From Catellatospora bangladeshensis (lineage in GTDB: Bacteria > Actinomycetota > Actinomycetes > Mycobacteriales > Micromonosporaceae), in the NCBI RefSeq assembly GCF_016862575.1, contig NZ_BONF01000007.1, forward strand, positions 1 to 64,000: a stretch of DNA of 64,000 bases, given 5' to 3'. Shown one piece after another: positions 34,974 through 43,748 of this stretch. Under the pieces are notes generated by a model, which did no database searches, was not told the origin of the DNA, and saw nothing but the letters and a program-made list of their open reading frames with translations. Position numbers and translations under genes: made by a program. How positions within the stretch are numbered: position 1 is the first letter of the stretch; each line of letters begins with the position of its first letter.

Positions 34974-37900
34974 ATGAGCACACGCGTACTCGATGTCGAT
35001 GATCTTCCTGAGTTTCCTGACGTCGAGCCCGGCGGGTCCGGGTTGGTGCTCACCTGCCCGGGGCACGGGCACGAGCCGCGCTGGCAGCCCGGCGAGCGGC
35101 TGTCCCAGCTCTTCGAGCAGCAGTGCGACCGGCTGCGCCGCTACGACCGGGCCGAGCAGCTCGCGGTGGACACCGGCGAGGAGGCGCTCACCTACGACGA
35201 GCTGGACGCGCGGGCCAACCAGCTCGCCCGGCACCTGATCCGCCACGGCGCCCGCCCCGGCGACCGGATCGCGCTGCTGTTCGACCAGGCCGTGCAGTCG
35301 TACGTGGGCATGCTCGCCATCGGGAAGATCCACGCGGCGTACGTGCCGCTGGACACCGGCTTCCCCGCCGACCGCCTGGCCTACATCGTGGCCGACTCCG
35401 GCTCGCGGCTGGTGCTGTCGCTGTCGCACCTGCGCGACCACCTGGCCGAGGTCACCGGCGCCGAGGTGCTCTGCGTCGACGAGGCCGGGGCCGAGCTGGC
35501 CGCCACGCCCGAGCAGCGGCTGGCCGCCGAGGAGCGGGGCGAGCCGGCCGACGAGCTGGCGTACATCATCTACACGTCGGGCTCGACCGGCCGGCCCAAG
35601 GGCGTCGCCGTCGAGCACGCCGCCATCTGCAACTTCGTCCGCGTCGCCGCGGAGCTCTACGGCGTACGCCCGGGTGACCGGATGTACCAGGGCCTGACCA
35701 TCGCCTTCGACTTCTCGATCGAGGAGATCTGGGTGTCGTGGATGGTCGGCGCGACGCTGGTGCCCAAACCCGGCGGGGCCAGCCTGCTCGGCCGGGACCT
35801 GTGGGAGTTCCTCACCGCGCGGGAGATCACCGCGATGTGCTGCGTGCCCACGCTGCTCGCCACGCTGGACGAGGACCTGCCCGACCTGCGCTTCCTGCTG
35901 GTGTCCGGCGAGGCGTGCCCGCAGGATCTGGTCACCCGCTGGCACCGGCCCGGCCGCCGCTTCCTCAACGTGTACGGGCCCACCGAGGCGACCGTCACCG
36001 CGACCTGGACGCCGGTGCACCCGGACAAGCCGGTGACGCTGGGGCTGCCGCTGCCGACGTACGCCACGGTCATCCTCGACCCCGACGAGTCCCGCGCCCT
36101 GCCCCCGGGCGAGGTGGGCGAGATCGGCATCGCCGGCATCGGCCTGGCGGTGGGCTACGTGAACCGCGACGACCTCACCGAACGCGCCTTCATCCCCGAC
36201 TTCCTGGACATCCCCAACAACCCGTCCGGGCGCATCTACCGCACCGGCGACCTGGGCCGGGTCAACGAGACCGGCGAGATCGAGTACCTCGGCCGCATCG
36301 ACACCCAGGTCAAGATCCGGGGCTACCGCATCGAGCTGACCGAGATCGAGTCGGTGCTGCTCCAGGTGCCGGGCGTGGCCCAGGCCGTGGTCGACGTGCA
36401 CCGGCCCGAACCCGGCGTGACCGAGCTGGTCGGCTACTACAGCCTGCGCAAGGACACCGTGGCGCTGGACCGCCCGCAGATCTACGCGTGGCTGCGCGAC
36501 CGGCTGCCCGGCTACATGATCCCGACCTACCTGGAGCAGCTCGACGTCATCCCGATGCTGCCCAGCGACAAGGCCGACCGCAAGAGCCTGCCCCCGCCGA
36601 CCAACCGGCGCACCGCGGCGCAGGCCGACGCGGCCGAGCCGGCCACCCCGGTCGAGCAGGGGTACGCCGAGGTGCTGGCCGAGATCGTGCGGGTGGACCG
36701 GGTCGGCGTGGAGAGCCACTTCTTCGAGGAGGTGGGGGCGGACTCGCTGCTCATGGCCCGCTTCTGCGCCCGCGTCCGGCAGCGCCCCGACCTGCCCTCG
36801 GTCTCGATGCGCGACGTGTACGTGTACCCGACCGTGCGGGCGCTGGCGGCCGCGGTCGCCCCGGTCGCCGCGTCGTCGGCGGAAGCGCCGCCGCGCAGCG
36901 CGCCGGTCCGGGCCCGCCCGGCCCGCCGGGCGAGTTCCCTGCAGTACGCGGCCTGCGGCCTGTTCCAGCTCCTGCTGGGGCTCGGCTCCGCGGTGATGGG
37001 TGGCTACCTGCTCATCTTCGCGTTCCGCTTCATGGCCGCCGCCGACGGCTACCTGGAGCTGTACCTGCGCTCGGCGGCGTTCAGCACCGTCGGCTTCGTG
37101 ATCCTGGCCGTCTACCCGATCGCCATGAAGTGGCTGCTCATCGGGCGCTGGAAGGAGCAGGAGATACCCCTGTGGGGCCTGACCTACCTGCGCTTCTGGT
37201 ACGTGCGCATGTGCATGGGCGCCAGCCGGCTGCTGATGTTCTACGGCACCCCGCTGTACCCGTGGTACCTGCGCCTGCTCGGCGCGAAGATCGGCCGCAA
37301 CGTGGTGATCCTGTCGCCGGTCATGCCGATCTGCACCGACCTGCTGACCATCGGCGACAACACCGTCATCCGCAAGGACTGCTACTTCCTGGGCTACCGC
37401 GCCCAGGCCGGCTACATCCAGACCGGCCGGATCACCATCGGCAGCGACGTGATCGTCGGCGAGCACACCGCGCTGGACATCAACTCCGCCATCGGCGACG
37501 GCGCGCGGCTCGGGCACTCCTCGACGCTGCCGCCCGGCTACGCGGTTCCGCCCGGCGAGAGCTGGCAGGGCATGCCGCCCCAGCCCGGCCACCCCGGCCT
37601 GCCGCCGGTCCCGGCCCGCAGCTGCGGCTGGCTGCGCAAGACCGTCTACTCCGGGGTGAAGATCGCCAACCAGGTGCTCACCCGCGGCCCGCTGGTGTTC
37701 GGCGGGCTGGTCGCCCTGGTCACCCAGGTGCCGATGCTGAAGGGCCTGGTCGACGGCAAGCCGTTCTCCCTGAGCAGCATGATCTACCTGGACCTGGTGC
37801 TGGTCTCGGCGGTGCTGTTCGTGACCGCGCTGCTGCTCGGCCTGGCCTCCATCGTGGTCATCCCGCGCGTGCTCAACCTGCTGTGGAAGCCGGACACCGT

Positions 37901-39995
37901 CTACCCGCTCTACAGCTTCCGCTACTGGCTCGCCTCGACGATCTCCGGGATGACCAACTCCGCGCTGTTCATGCGCCTGTTCGGCGACAGCTCGTACGTG
38001 GTGAACTACCTGCGCTGGATCGGGGTCGACCTGCAGCAGGTGGTGCAGACCGGATCGAACTTCGGCCTGGAGTTCCGGTTCGACACGCCGTTCCTGTGCA
38101 CCGTCGGCACCGGCACGATGGTGTCCGACGGCCTGACCATGATCAACGCCGACTACTCGCACACGTCGTTCAAGATGTCGCGGGTCATCGTCGGCGCCCG
38201 CTCGTTCGTCGGCAACGACGTCTCGTTCCCGGCGGGCCACGCCGTCGGGCAGAACGTGCTCTACGGCACCAAGGCGGCGGTGCCCACCGACGGCCCGGTC
38301 CGCCACGACACCGGCCTGCTCGGCGCGCCGTCGTTCCCGATCGCGCGGGTCGTCGCGAGAGAGGCCGGCTGCGAGGCGCCCACCGGCGACGCGCTGCGCC
38401 GGGCACTGGCCCTGAAGAACCGGTACAACCTGCGCTCGATGGCCTGGTTCCTGTTCGTGGGCTGGGTGTCCGGCGCGGTCGGGCTGGTGGTGCTCGCCGC
38501 CGCGCTGGACAACTACTCCGAGTGGGGCGTGCTGGTCCTCCCCGCCGCGATGGTGGTCATGCTGGTGTTCCAGCTGTGCTGGAGCGTGCTGGTGGAGCGG
38601 ACGGTCGGCAGGTTCCAGCGGCTGCGCCCGCGGCGCTGCTCCATCTACGACCCGTACTACTGGTGGCACGAGCGGCTGTGGAAGCTGGAGGCGCCGGTCC
38701 CGTTCGCCGGCACCCCGTTCCGCCCGATGATCTGGCGGCTGCTGGGCGTGCGGATGGGCAAGCGGGTGTACGACGACGGCGTGTACATGTCCGAGCGGAC
38801 CATGATGACCATCGGCGACGACTGCACCCTCAACGCCCGGGTGGTGATCCAGTGCCACTCGCAGGAGGACGGCATGTTCCGGTCCGAGCCGACCGTGATC
38901 GGCTCCGGTGCGACCCTCGGCGTGCGCTCGTTCGTGCACTACGGCGTCACCGTCGGCGAGAACGCGGTGCTCGGCGCGCACTCCTTCCTGATGAAGGGCG
39001 AGCAGATCCCCGACGGGGAGGACTGGACCGGCAACCCGGCCCGCGCGGTGTGCGAGCCCGTGCCCGTGTCGGCGCGGCGGACCCGGCCCGTGCCGACCCC
39101 GTCCGGTCCCCGCCCCGGCTCGCGCGCCGCGGCCCGTGCCCTGCTCACCGAGCTGCGGGCGACGCCCTCGCCGCGCCGCCGCCGGCCCGCCGGGGTCGCC
39201 GTGTCGCTCTTCTCGCTGGCCGAGTGCCGGCGCCGGGAGGCCGAGCTGGCCCAGTTCCTCAGCGGCGACGAGCGGGCCGAGGCCGACGGCCTGCGCTCCA
39301 CCGAACGGCGCAGCTCCTTCGTCATCTCCCGGGCGCTGGTCCGCATGATCCTGTCGATCGAGTGGCACGGCGAGGTCGCGCCGCGCAACTGGACGCTGCG
39401 CTACGGCGGCCAGGGCAAGCTGACCGTGTGCGGGCCGATCGCCGGGCTCGACCTGAGCGTCTCGCACACCGACTCGGTCATCGCGGTCGCGGTGTCCGAC
39501 GCGTACGACATCGGGGTGAACCTGGAGCCCGCGGCCCGTGACGACGCCGCCGTGCTGCCCTGGGCGGCGCTGTCCGCCTCCGAGCACGCCCGCCTGGCCG
39601 GCAGCGACGACCAGGGCGAGCAGCTGCTGCGGCTGTGGACGCTGAAGGAGGCGTTCGCCCGGTGCGCGGGCGAGGTCAGCTTCGAGCAGCTCGACGCGCG
39701 GCTCGACCCGCTGCAGGTGATCGGCGGCGGCGCGCCCGGCCGCCAGCGCTTCTGGTTCCACCAGGAGCAGTGGGGCGAGGAGGTCGAGCAGCACTGGGTG
39801 ACCGTGGCCGTGCGGCGGCGGCCCGCCAGCCGGCGCGGACGCCGGTCCACCGGCCGCCAGTCCCGCCCCGCTGTGAGCAAGTCGGTGGGCCGCCCGGCCC
39901 GCCCGGCCGACCGCTCCCACGCCGTACACATGCAGATCCTGGCCAACGGCCGGGTCACCGCCCGCGACGTGACCGCACCCGACACCCGCGGCTGA
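34974..39995 (+). CDS. Pls/PosA-type membrane NRPS (A-T-TM-C1-C2-C3) with C-terminal phosphopantetheinyl transferase domain
   Basis: Probable synthetase of a cationic homopoly(amino acid), 1673 residues. The adenylation domain spans ~55-540 (YTSGSTGRPKG near 197, GRIDTQVKIRGYRIE near 440, SDKADRK near 530). Aligned by eye to GrsA its specificity residues read D-F-E-C-L-S-V-V-T-K, the Glu suggesting a basic side chain. The thiolation serine is Ser591 (GADSLLMA). Six membrane helices and three hexapeptide-repeat C domains (about 770-870, 985-1120, 1240-1360) match the poly-lysine synthetase plan. Residues ~1405-1590 form a PPTase (LSVSHTDSVIAVAVS, IGVNLEPAA, WTLKEAFARC), where the first metal Asp is Asn1516. 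The ATG at 34974 follows GGAGGGAG. Confidence 0.9.
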   Translation: MSTRVLDVDDLPEFPDVEPGGSGLVLTCPGHGHEPRWQPGERLSQLFEQQCDRLRRYDRAEQLAVDTGEEALTYDELDARANQLARHLIRHGARPGDRIALLFDQAVQSYVGMLAIGKIHAAYVPLDTGFPADRLAYIVADSGSRLVLSLSHLRDHLAEVTGAEVLCVDEAGAELAATPEQRLAAEERGEPADELAYIIYTSGSTGRPKGVAVEHAAICNFVRVAAELYGVRPGDRMYQGLTIAFDFSIEEIWVSWMVGATLVPKPGGASLLGRDLWEFLTAREITAMCCVPTLLATLDEDLPDLRFLLVSGEACPQDLVTRWHRPGRRFLNVYGPTEATVTATWTPVHPDKPVTLGLPLPTYATVILDPDESRALPPGEVGEIGIAGIGLAVGYVNRDDLTERAFIPDFLDIPNNPSGRIYRTGDLGRVNETGEIEYLGRIDTQVKIRGYRIELTEIESVLLQVPGVAQAVVDVHRPEPGVTELVGYYSLRKDTVALDRPQIYAWLRDRLPGYMIPTYLEQLDVIPMLPSDKADRKSLPPPTNRRTAAQADAAEPATPVEQGYAEVLAEIVRVDRVGVESHFFEEVGADSLLMARFCARVRQRPDLPSVSMRDVYVYPTVRALAAAVAPVAASSAEAPPRSAPVRARPARRASSLQYAACGLFQLLLGLGSAVMGGYLLIFAFRFMAAADGYLELYLRSAAFSTVGFVILAVYPIAMKWLLIGRWKEQEIPLWGLTYLRFWYVRMCMGASRLLMFYGTPLYPWYLRLLGAKIGRNVVILSPVMPICTDLLTIGDNTVIRKDCYFLGYRAQAGYIQTGRITIGSDVIVGEHTALDINSAIGDGARLGHSSTLPPGYAVPPGESWQGMPPQPGHPGLPPVPARSCGWLRKTVYSGVKIANQVLTRGPLVFGGLVALVTQVPMLKGLVDGKPFSLSSMIYLDLVLVSAVLFVTALLLGLASIVVIPRVLNLLWKPDTVYPLYSFRYWLASTISGMTNSALFMRLFGDSSYVVNYLRWIGVDLQQVVQTGSNFGLEFRFDTPFLCTVGTGTMVSDGLTMINADYSHTSFKMSRVIVGARSFVGNDVSFPAGHAVGQNVLYGTKAAVPTDGPVRHDTGLLGAPSFPIARVVAREAGCEAPTGDALRRALALKNRYNLRSMAWFLFVGWVSGAVGLVVLAAALDNYSEWGVLVLPAAMVVMLVFQLCWSVLVERTVGRFQRLRPRRCSIYDPYYWWHERLWKLEAPVPFAGTPFRPMIWRLLGVRMGKRVYDDGVYMSERTMMTIGDDCTLNARVVIQCHSQEDGMFRSEPTVIGSGATLGVRSFVHYGVTVGENAVLGAHSFLMKGEQIPDGEDWTGNPARAVCEPVPVSARRTRPVPTPSGPRPGSRAAARALLTELRATPSPRRRRPAGVAVSLFSLAECRRREAELAQFLSGDERAEADGLRSTERRSSFVISRALVRMILSIEWHGEVAPRNWTLRYGGQGKLTVCGPIAGLDLSVSHTDSVIAVAVSDAYDIGVNLEPAARDDAAVLPWAALSASEHARLAGSDDQGEQLLRLWTLKEAFARCAGEVSFEQLDARLDPLQVIGGGAPGRQRFWFHQEQWGEEVEQHWVTVAVRRRPASRRGRRSTGRQSRPAVSKSVGRPARPADRSHAVHMQILANGRVTARDVTAPDTRG

Positions 39996-40043
39996 GCACG
40001 GCGGGCGGCGCGCCGTGACGGGGCGCGCCGCCCGCCGGATGCC

Positions 40044-40049
40044 TAGACT
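40044..40049 (+). promoter_or_regulatory. Leaderless -10 box TAGACT
   Basis: TAGACT lies 8 nt before the ATG at 40058 (alaX), with no Shine-Dalgarno sequence. It implies that alaX is transcribed separately from the synthetase. Confidence 0.55.
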
Positions 40050-40057
40050 CCACGGAT

Positions 40058-40792
40058 ATGGGCGTTTCCCACCACGGGCGCACCGAGCGCCTCGACCTCG
40101 CTGACCCGACCCTGCGCGACTGGACCTGCACCGTGCTGGCCGCCGATCCCGAGCAGGGCATCGTGCTGGACCGCTCGGCCTTCTACCCGGGCGGCGGAGG
40201 CCAGCCTCCGGACCACGGCGTGCTGCTCTGGCAGGGGGTGCAGACCCGCATCGTCGGCACCCGCAAGGGCGACGACCTGTGGCTCATCCCGGCCGAGGGC
40301 GATCCGCTGCCGCCGGCCGGCACGCAGGTCGCGGGCGCGGTCGAGGACACCCGCCGCACCCTGCTCATGCGCACCCACTCCGGCCTGCACGTGCTGTGCG
40401 GCGTGGTGTTCCGCGACTTCGGCGCGCTGGTCACCGGCGGCAACATGGAGCCCGGCGAGGCCCGGATGGACTTCAACCTGCCCGAGGTGCCCGGCGACTT
40501 CAAGGCCCGGCTGGAGGAGCTGGTCAACGCCGAGGTCGGCGCGGACCGCCAGGTGACGACGAAGGTGCTGGCCCGCGACGAGGCGCTGGCCCTGCCCGAC
40601 ATCATCCGGACCCAGTCCAACCTGATCCCCGCCGACGAGCAGGAGATCCGCATCGTCGACATCGTCGGGCTGGACGTGCAGGCCGACGGCGGCACCCACG
40701 TCGCCTCCACGTCCCAGATCGGCAAACTCCAGGTCGTCAAGGTCGAATCCAAGGGCAAGGCCAACCGCCGCGTCCGCGTCCGCCTCGCCTGA
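40058..40792 (+). CDS. Alanyl-tRNA editing protein AlaX-type
   Basis: Free-standing trans-editing factor of 244 residues that deacylates Ser- or Gly-tRNA(Ala). The N-terminal glycine-rich motif region is SAFYPGGGGQPPDHGVL. The HxxxH zinc motif is THSGLHVLCG. The second zinc motif, normally CGGTH, reads ADGGTHVASTSQIG, so the expected cysteine is Asp. The spacing is otherwise normal. The C-terminal KGKANRRVRVRLA is typical. The start is a leaderless ATG. It lies downstream of the synthetase but has its own promoter, so the link is probably accidental. Confidence 0.88.
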   Translation: MGVSHHGRTERLDLADPTLRDWTCTVLAADPEQGIVLDRSAFYPGGGGQPPDHGVLLWQGVQTRIVGTRKGDDLWLIPAEGDPLPPAGTQVAGAVEDTRRTLLMRTHSGLHVLCGVVFRDFGALVTGGNMEPGEARMDFNLPEVPGDFKARLEELVNAEVGADRQVTTKVLARDEALALPDIIRTQSNLIPADEQEIRIVDIVGLDVQADGGTHVASTSQIGKLQVVKVESKGKANRRVRVRLA

Positions 40793-40801
40793 CGGCCCCT
40801 C

Positions 40802-40876
40802 GATCCTCCGACTTGCCTGGCACCCGGGCGTATCTTGAGCGCGCTTTCGCCCGATCGCCCGGCAAGTCGGACGATC
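40802..40876. repeat. 75-bp GATC-bounded palindromic repeat, copy 2 of 4
   Basis: Begins GATCCTCCGACTTGCC and ends GGCAAGTCGGACGATC. One end carries a single change from the consensus. It sits between the convergent alaX and DUF3099 genes. Confidence 0.8.
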
Positions 40877-40889
40877 TTGCGGCCCTGGG

Positions 40890-41246
40890 TCAGGGGCGGG
40901 GGTCGTCGATGGTGCCCTCGTAGACCTGGCCGGCGGGCTGGGCGGGGAGGGCGTTGGGCGGGGCGGTGTTGCGGCGGTAGCGCTTGAGGCGGTGCTCGTC
41001 CTTGGGCGGGCGGTCGTTGGCCAGGATCACGGCCAGCCAGGGGAGCAGCACCATGCCCAGGCCGCACAGCGGCAGCCACAGCCACAGCAGCGGGACCTTG
41101 GCCATGGCCAGCACCGAGCCCAGGATCAGGCAGCCCGCGCGGAGCAGCATCATCAGGATGTAGCGCCGTTCCCGGCGCTTGAGTTCGACCTCCGGGCTCT
41201 CCTCGGCGTCGGTGATCAGCACCGGCCGGTCCGCCTGCCGCTTCAC
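40890..41246 (-). CDS. DUF3099-family small membrane protein
   Basis: Function unknown. It has 118 residues. The N-terminal cytoplasmic stretch VLITDAEESPEVELKRRERR is the hallmark of DUF3099. Two close membrane helices follow (YILMMLLRAGCLILGSVLAM, LWLWLPLCGLGMVLLPWLAV), then a basic tail. The GTG at 41246 is chosen because GGGAGG lies 5 nt upstream. The longer frame to 41390 runs through a palindromic repeat. DUF3099 proteins are widespread actinobacterial membrane proteins without a known role. Confidence 0.82.
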   Translation of the reverse strand: MKRQADRPVLITDAEESPEVELKRRERRYILMMLLRAGCLILGSVLAMAKVPLLWLWLPLCGLGMVLLPWLAVILANDRPPKDEHRLKRYRRNTAPPNALPAQPAGQVYEGTIDDPRP

Positions 41247-41353
41247 GTTGCCTCCCAGCTGCCGAGGGGTATCCCCTCCCATCCTGCTCCTTCTCGCCGC
41301 AACAAGTCCTTCGGGGTCGCCCCGCCCCGCCCGCGGGAACGCCCGGCGGGCCT

Positions 41354-41413
41354 GCAGATTCGGGGAAAGTGCAGCTTCCCGCTTCGGCAAGGGTGCAGTT
41401 TCCCCGAAACTGC
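41354..41413. repeat. 60-bp dispersed palindromic repeat, copy 2 of 2
   Basis: Begins GCAGATTCGGGG and ends CCCCGAAACTGC, the same length and ends as 9330-9389. It lies between the DUF3099 gene start and the psuK end. Confidence 0.75.
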
Positions 41414-41443
41414 GAGCGGACGGGGCGGGGGACGCGCGGCGGG

Positions 41444-42358
41444 TCAGGTGGCGGGGAGGGGTGGGCGGGCGCCGACGAGGCTGACGGCGGCGGCGCCGGT
41501 TCGGCAGCCCGCGAGCAGGGCGTCGTGCTGTGTCGCGCCGGCGGACCAGGCGGCCAGGAGGCCGGCGGCGAAGGCGTCGCCGGCGCCGGTGGCGTCCACG
41601 ATGGGCACCGGCTCGCCGGCCACGTGCACCACCCCGGCCGGGCCGGCCCAGAGGGCGCCGTGCGCGCCGAGCTTCACCACCACGTCGCCGCCGATCGCGT
41701 ACGACAGCGCCATGGCCTGGTCGGCGGGTGTGCCGGGACCGGCCAGCGCGGTCGCCTCGTCGGCGTTGGCCAGCAGCAGGTCCACGCCGCGCACCCAGTC
41801 CAGGAACGGGTGCCCGGTGACGCCGTCCTCGATCAGCTCGGTGGTCACCGCGTGCAGCGGCGCCGCCGACGCGGCGTCCACGCTGGTGCGCAGACCTGCC
41901 GCACGGGCCGAGGCGAGCGCGTACCGGCCGGTGGGCCGCGAGGGCTGGTCCAGCAGCGTGTACCCGGACAGGTGTAGCAGGCCCGCGCCCTGGGCGATGG
42001 CCGCGTCGACGTCGGCCGAGGCCAGCAGCAGGTTCGCGCCCCGGTCGCTGATCATCGTGCGCTCGGCGCCGTGGGTCAGCACCACGATGCTGCCGGTGCT
42101 GGCCCCGGGGCGGACGCTGACCTGGGTGCGTACGCCCGCAAGGTGCAGCTCGGCCAGCCGGTCGCGGCCGGCCTGGTCGTCGCCGACCGCGCCGACGAAG
42201 GTGACCGGGCTGCCCAGCGCGGCCAGCCAGGCGGCCGTGTTGGCGGCCTGGCCGCCCCCGGCGACGTGCACCGTCGCCGGGGTGTCCGAGCCCTGCGCCA
42301 GCGGCGCGCGCAGCACCGCGAGTACGTCCGTGACCAGGTCGCCCACGGTGAGGATCAT
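41444..42358 (-). CDS. psuK: PfkB-family kinase, probable pseudouridine kinase
   Basis: Carbohydrate kinase of 304 residues. Its position just downstream of psuG (20-bp gap, same strand) suggests it phosphorylates pseudouridine to pseudouridine 5'-phosphate. Family marks are the N-terminal ILTVGDLVTDVLAVL, VAGGGQAANTAAWLAALG (signature 1) and VDATGAGDAFAAGLLAAW with the catalytic Asp (signature 2). The ATG at 42358 begins the canonical strand. Sequence alone would also fit other sugar or nucleoside kinases, and context decides. Confidence 0.8.
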   Translation of the reverse strand: MILTVGDLVTDVLAVLRAPLAQGSDTPATVHVAGGGQAANTAAWLAALGSPVTFVGAVGDDQAGRDRLAELHLAGVRTQVSVRPGASTGSIVVLTHGAERTMISDRGANLLLASADVDAAIAQGAGLLHLSGYTLLDQPSRPTGRYALASARAAGLRTSVDAASAAPLHAVTTELIEDGVTGHPFLDWVRGVDLLLANADEATALAGPGTPADQAMALSYAIGGDVVVKLGAHGALWAGPAGVVHVAGEPVPIVDATGAGDAFAAGLLAAWSAGATQHDALLAGCRTGAAAVSLVGARPPLPAT

Positions 42359-42378
42359 GATGCCCCCGTTCGGGGAGG

Positions 42379-43296
42379 TCAGCGGGCGGCGGCCGCGACG
42401 GCGATCTGCGCGGCCAGGGCGGCGTTGCGCAGGATGATGCGTACGTTCACGGCCAGGCTCTGCCCCTGCGTGGCCGAGTGGAAGTGCGACAGCAGCACCG
42501 GCGTGACCTGCTTGCCGGTCACCCGGTCGCGCTCCACGATCGCCAGGCCGTCGGCCAGGGTGCGGTCGTGCAGGACCGGGTCGAGCTGCTCGTCCTCGGG
42601 CAGCGGGTTGGCCACGACCAGCGCGGCCCGGTGCGCGCCCTGCGTGTGCTGCGCCCGCATGGCGGCCGCGATCTGCTCGGGCGACTCCACCCGCCAGTCC
42701 ACGCCGAACCCGCTGTCCCGGATGAAGAAGCCCGGGAAGCGGTTCGTCTGATACCCCACCACGCCGATGCCGAGGGTCTCCAGGCGCTCCAGGGTGGCGC
42801 CCACGTCGAGGATCGACTTCACCCCGGCGCACACCACCGTGATCGGCGTACGCGCCAGCGTGGTCAGGTCGGCGGACTCGTCGAAGGTGTGCGATGCCTC
42901 ACGGTGTACGCCGCCCAGGCCGCCGGTGGCGAACACGCCGATGCCGACCGCGGCCGCGACGGCCGAGGTGCCCGCGACCGTGGTCGCCCCGTCCGCGCCC
43001 AGCGCCGCCGCGACGGCCAGGTCGCGGGCCGACAGCTTGGCCACGTCCGTGCCGGTCGCCAGGCGGGTCAGCGCCGCGTCGTCCAGGCCCACCACGAGCT
43101 GCCCGCCGACCATGCCGATGGTCGCGGGCACGGCGCCGTGGTCGCGCACCGCCTGCTCGATCTCGCGGGCCACCCGCAGGTTGTCGGGCCGCGGCAGACC
43201 GTGCGAGACGATCGTGCTCTCCAGGGCGACGACGGGCTGCCCGTTCTCCAGCGCGGTCTTGACCTCGGGATTGAGGTGGATGCTCACATCAGTCAC
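42379..43296 (-). CDS. psuG: Pseudouridine-5'-phosphate glycosidase
   Basis: Splits pseudouridine 5'-phosphate reversibly into uracil and ribose 5-phosphate, the second step of pseudouridine breakdown. It has 305 residues. Typical segments are PVVALESTIVSHGLPRPDNL, GLDDAALTRLATGTDVAKLS, TVVAGTSAVAAAVGIGVFAT (active-site region), GGLGGVHREASHTFDESADL and VCAGVKSILDVGATLE with the catalytic Lys. GTG at 43296 is annotated because TACCCT lies 7 nt upstream (leaderless). ATG at 43302 would add two residues. It is the first gene of psuG-psuK. Confidence 0.93.
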   Translation of the reverse strand: MTDVSIHLNPEVKTALENGQPVVALESTIVSHGLPRPDNLRVAREIEQAVRDHGAVPATIGMVGGQLVVGLDDAALTRLATGTDVAKLSARDLAVAAALGADGATTVAGTSAVAAAVGIGVFATGGLGGVHREASHTFDESADLTTLARTPITVVCAGVKSILDVGATLERLETLGIGVVGYQTNRFPGFFIRDSGFGVDWRVESPEQIAAAMRAQHTQGAHRAALVVANPLPEDEQLDPVLHDRTLADGLAIVERDRVTGKQVTPVLLSHFHSATQGQSLAVNVRIILRNAALAAQIAVAAAAR

Positions 43297-43303
43297 GATC
43301 ATG

Positions 43304-43309
43304 AGGGTA
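43304..43309 (-). promoter_or_regulatory. Leaderless -10 box TACCCT for psuG
   Basis: On the minus strand TACCCT lies 7 nt before the GTG at 43296. The identical hexamer and spacing occur at 54160-54165 before the DUF3093 gene. Confidence 0.5.
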
Positions 43310-43430
43310 CTGCCGGGGCGGGCCCCTCCCGCGCGCGGCGGCCCCGGTGCGGCCCGCGACACAGGTGCCGCCACCAGCGTGGCGAGATATCAGACTGGGC
43401 CGTCAGCGGGTGACCTGAGACAATGTTCGG

Positions 43431-43676
43431 GTGACCACACCAGTGACCAACCCCAGCACCATCCTTGATGAGCGCGTCGAGACGGAGTATCGCCTCGACG
43501 AGGGCGACCACGAGCGCATGTCCCACTACGCGCCGAAGGACAAACTACTCGAAGCCATGATCGAGGGAACGCCGGTGCGCGCGTTGTGCGGCAAGGTCTG
43601 GGTGCCGTCGCGCGACCCCAACCGGTTCCCGGTCTGCCCGGAGTGCAAAGAGATCTACGAGAACCTCACCGACTGA
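43431..43676 (+). CDS. DUF3039 family zinc-ribbon-like protein
   Basis: Small protein of 81 residues with unknown function, conserved in actinobacteria. The domain is HYAPKDKLLEAMIEGTPVRA, LCGKVWVPSRDPNRFPVCPE and CKEIY, with three cysteines and a His that could bind one zinc. The GTG at 43431 has no Shine-Dalgarno sequence. GACAAT lies 6 nt upstream (43419-43424) and may be a leaderless -10. It is divergent from psuG and followed 72 bp later by ribokinase. Confidence 0.85.
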   Translation: MTTPVTNPSTILDERVETEYRLDEGDHERMSHYAPKDKLLEAMIEGTPVRALCGKVWVPSRDPNRFPVCPECKEIYENLTD

Positions 43677-43748
43677 CCGGTCCGCGCCGAGCGTGCGGCT
43701 GCCGCCGCGCGGCACGGGGGCTCGGCGGCTGTCGAAGGGGAAGCGGCC

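Noticed and set aside
40058-40792. AlaX gene as part of the polymer-synthetase operon
   Set aside because: It has its own leaderless -10 box. The function (tRNA editing) gives no clear link, so it is treated as an independent neighbour.
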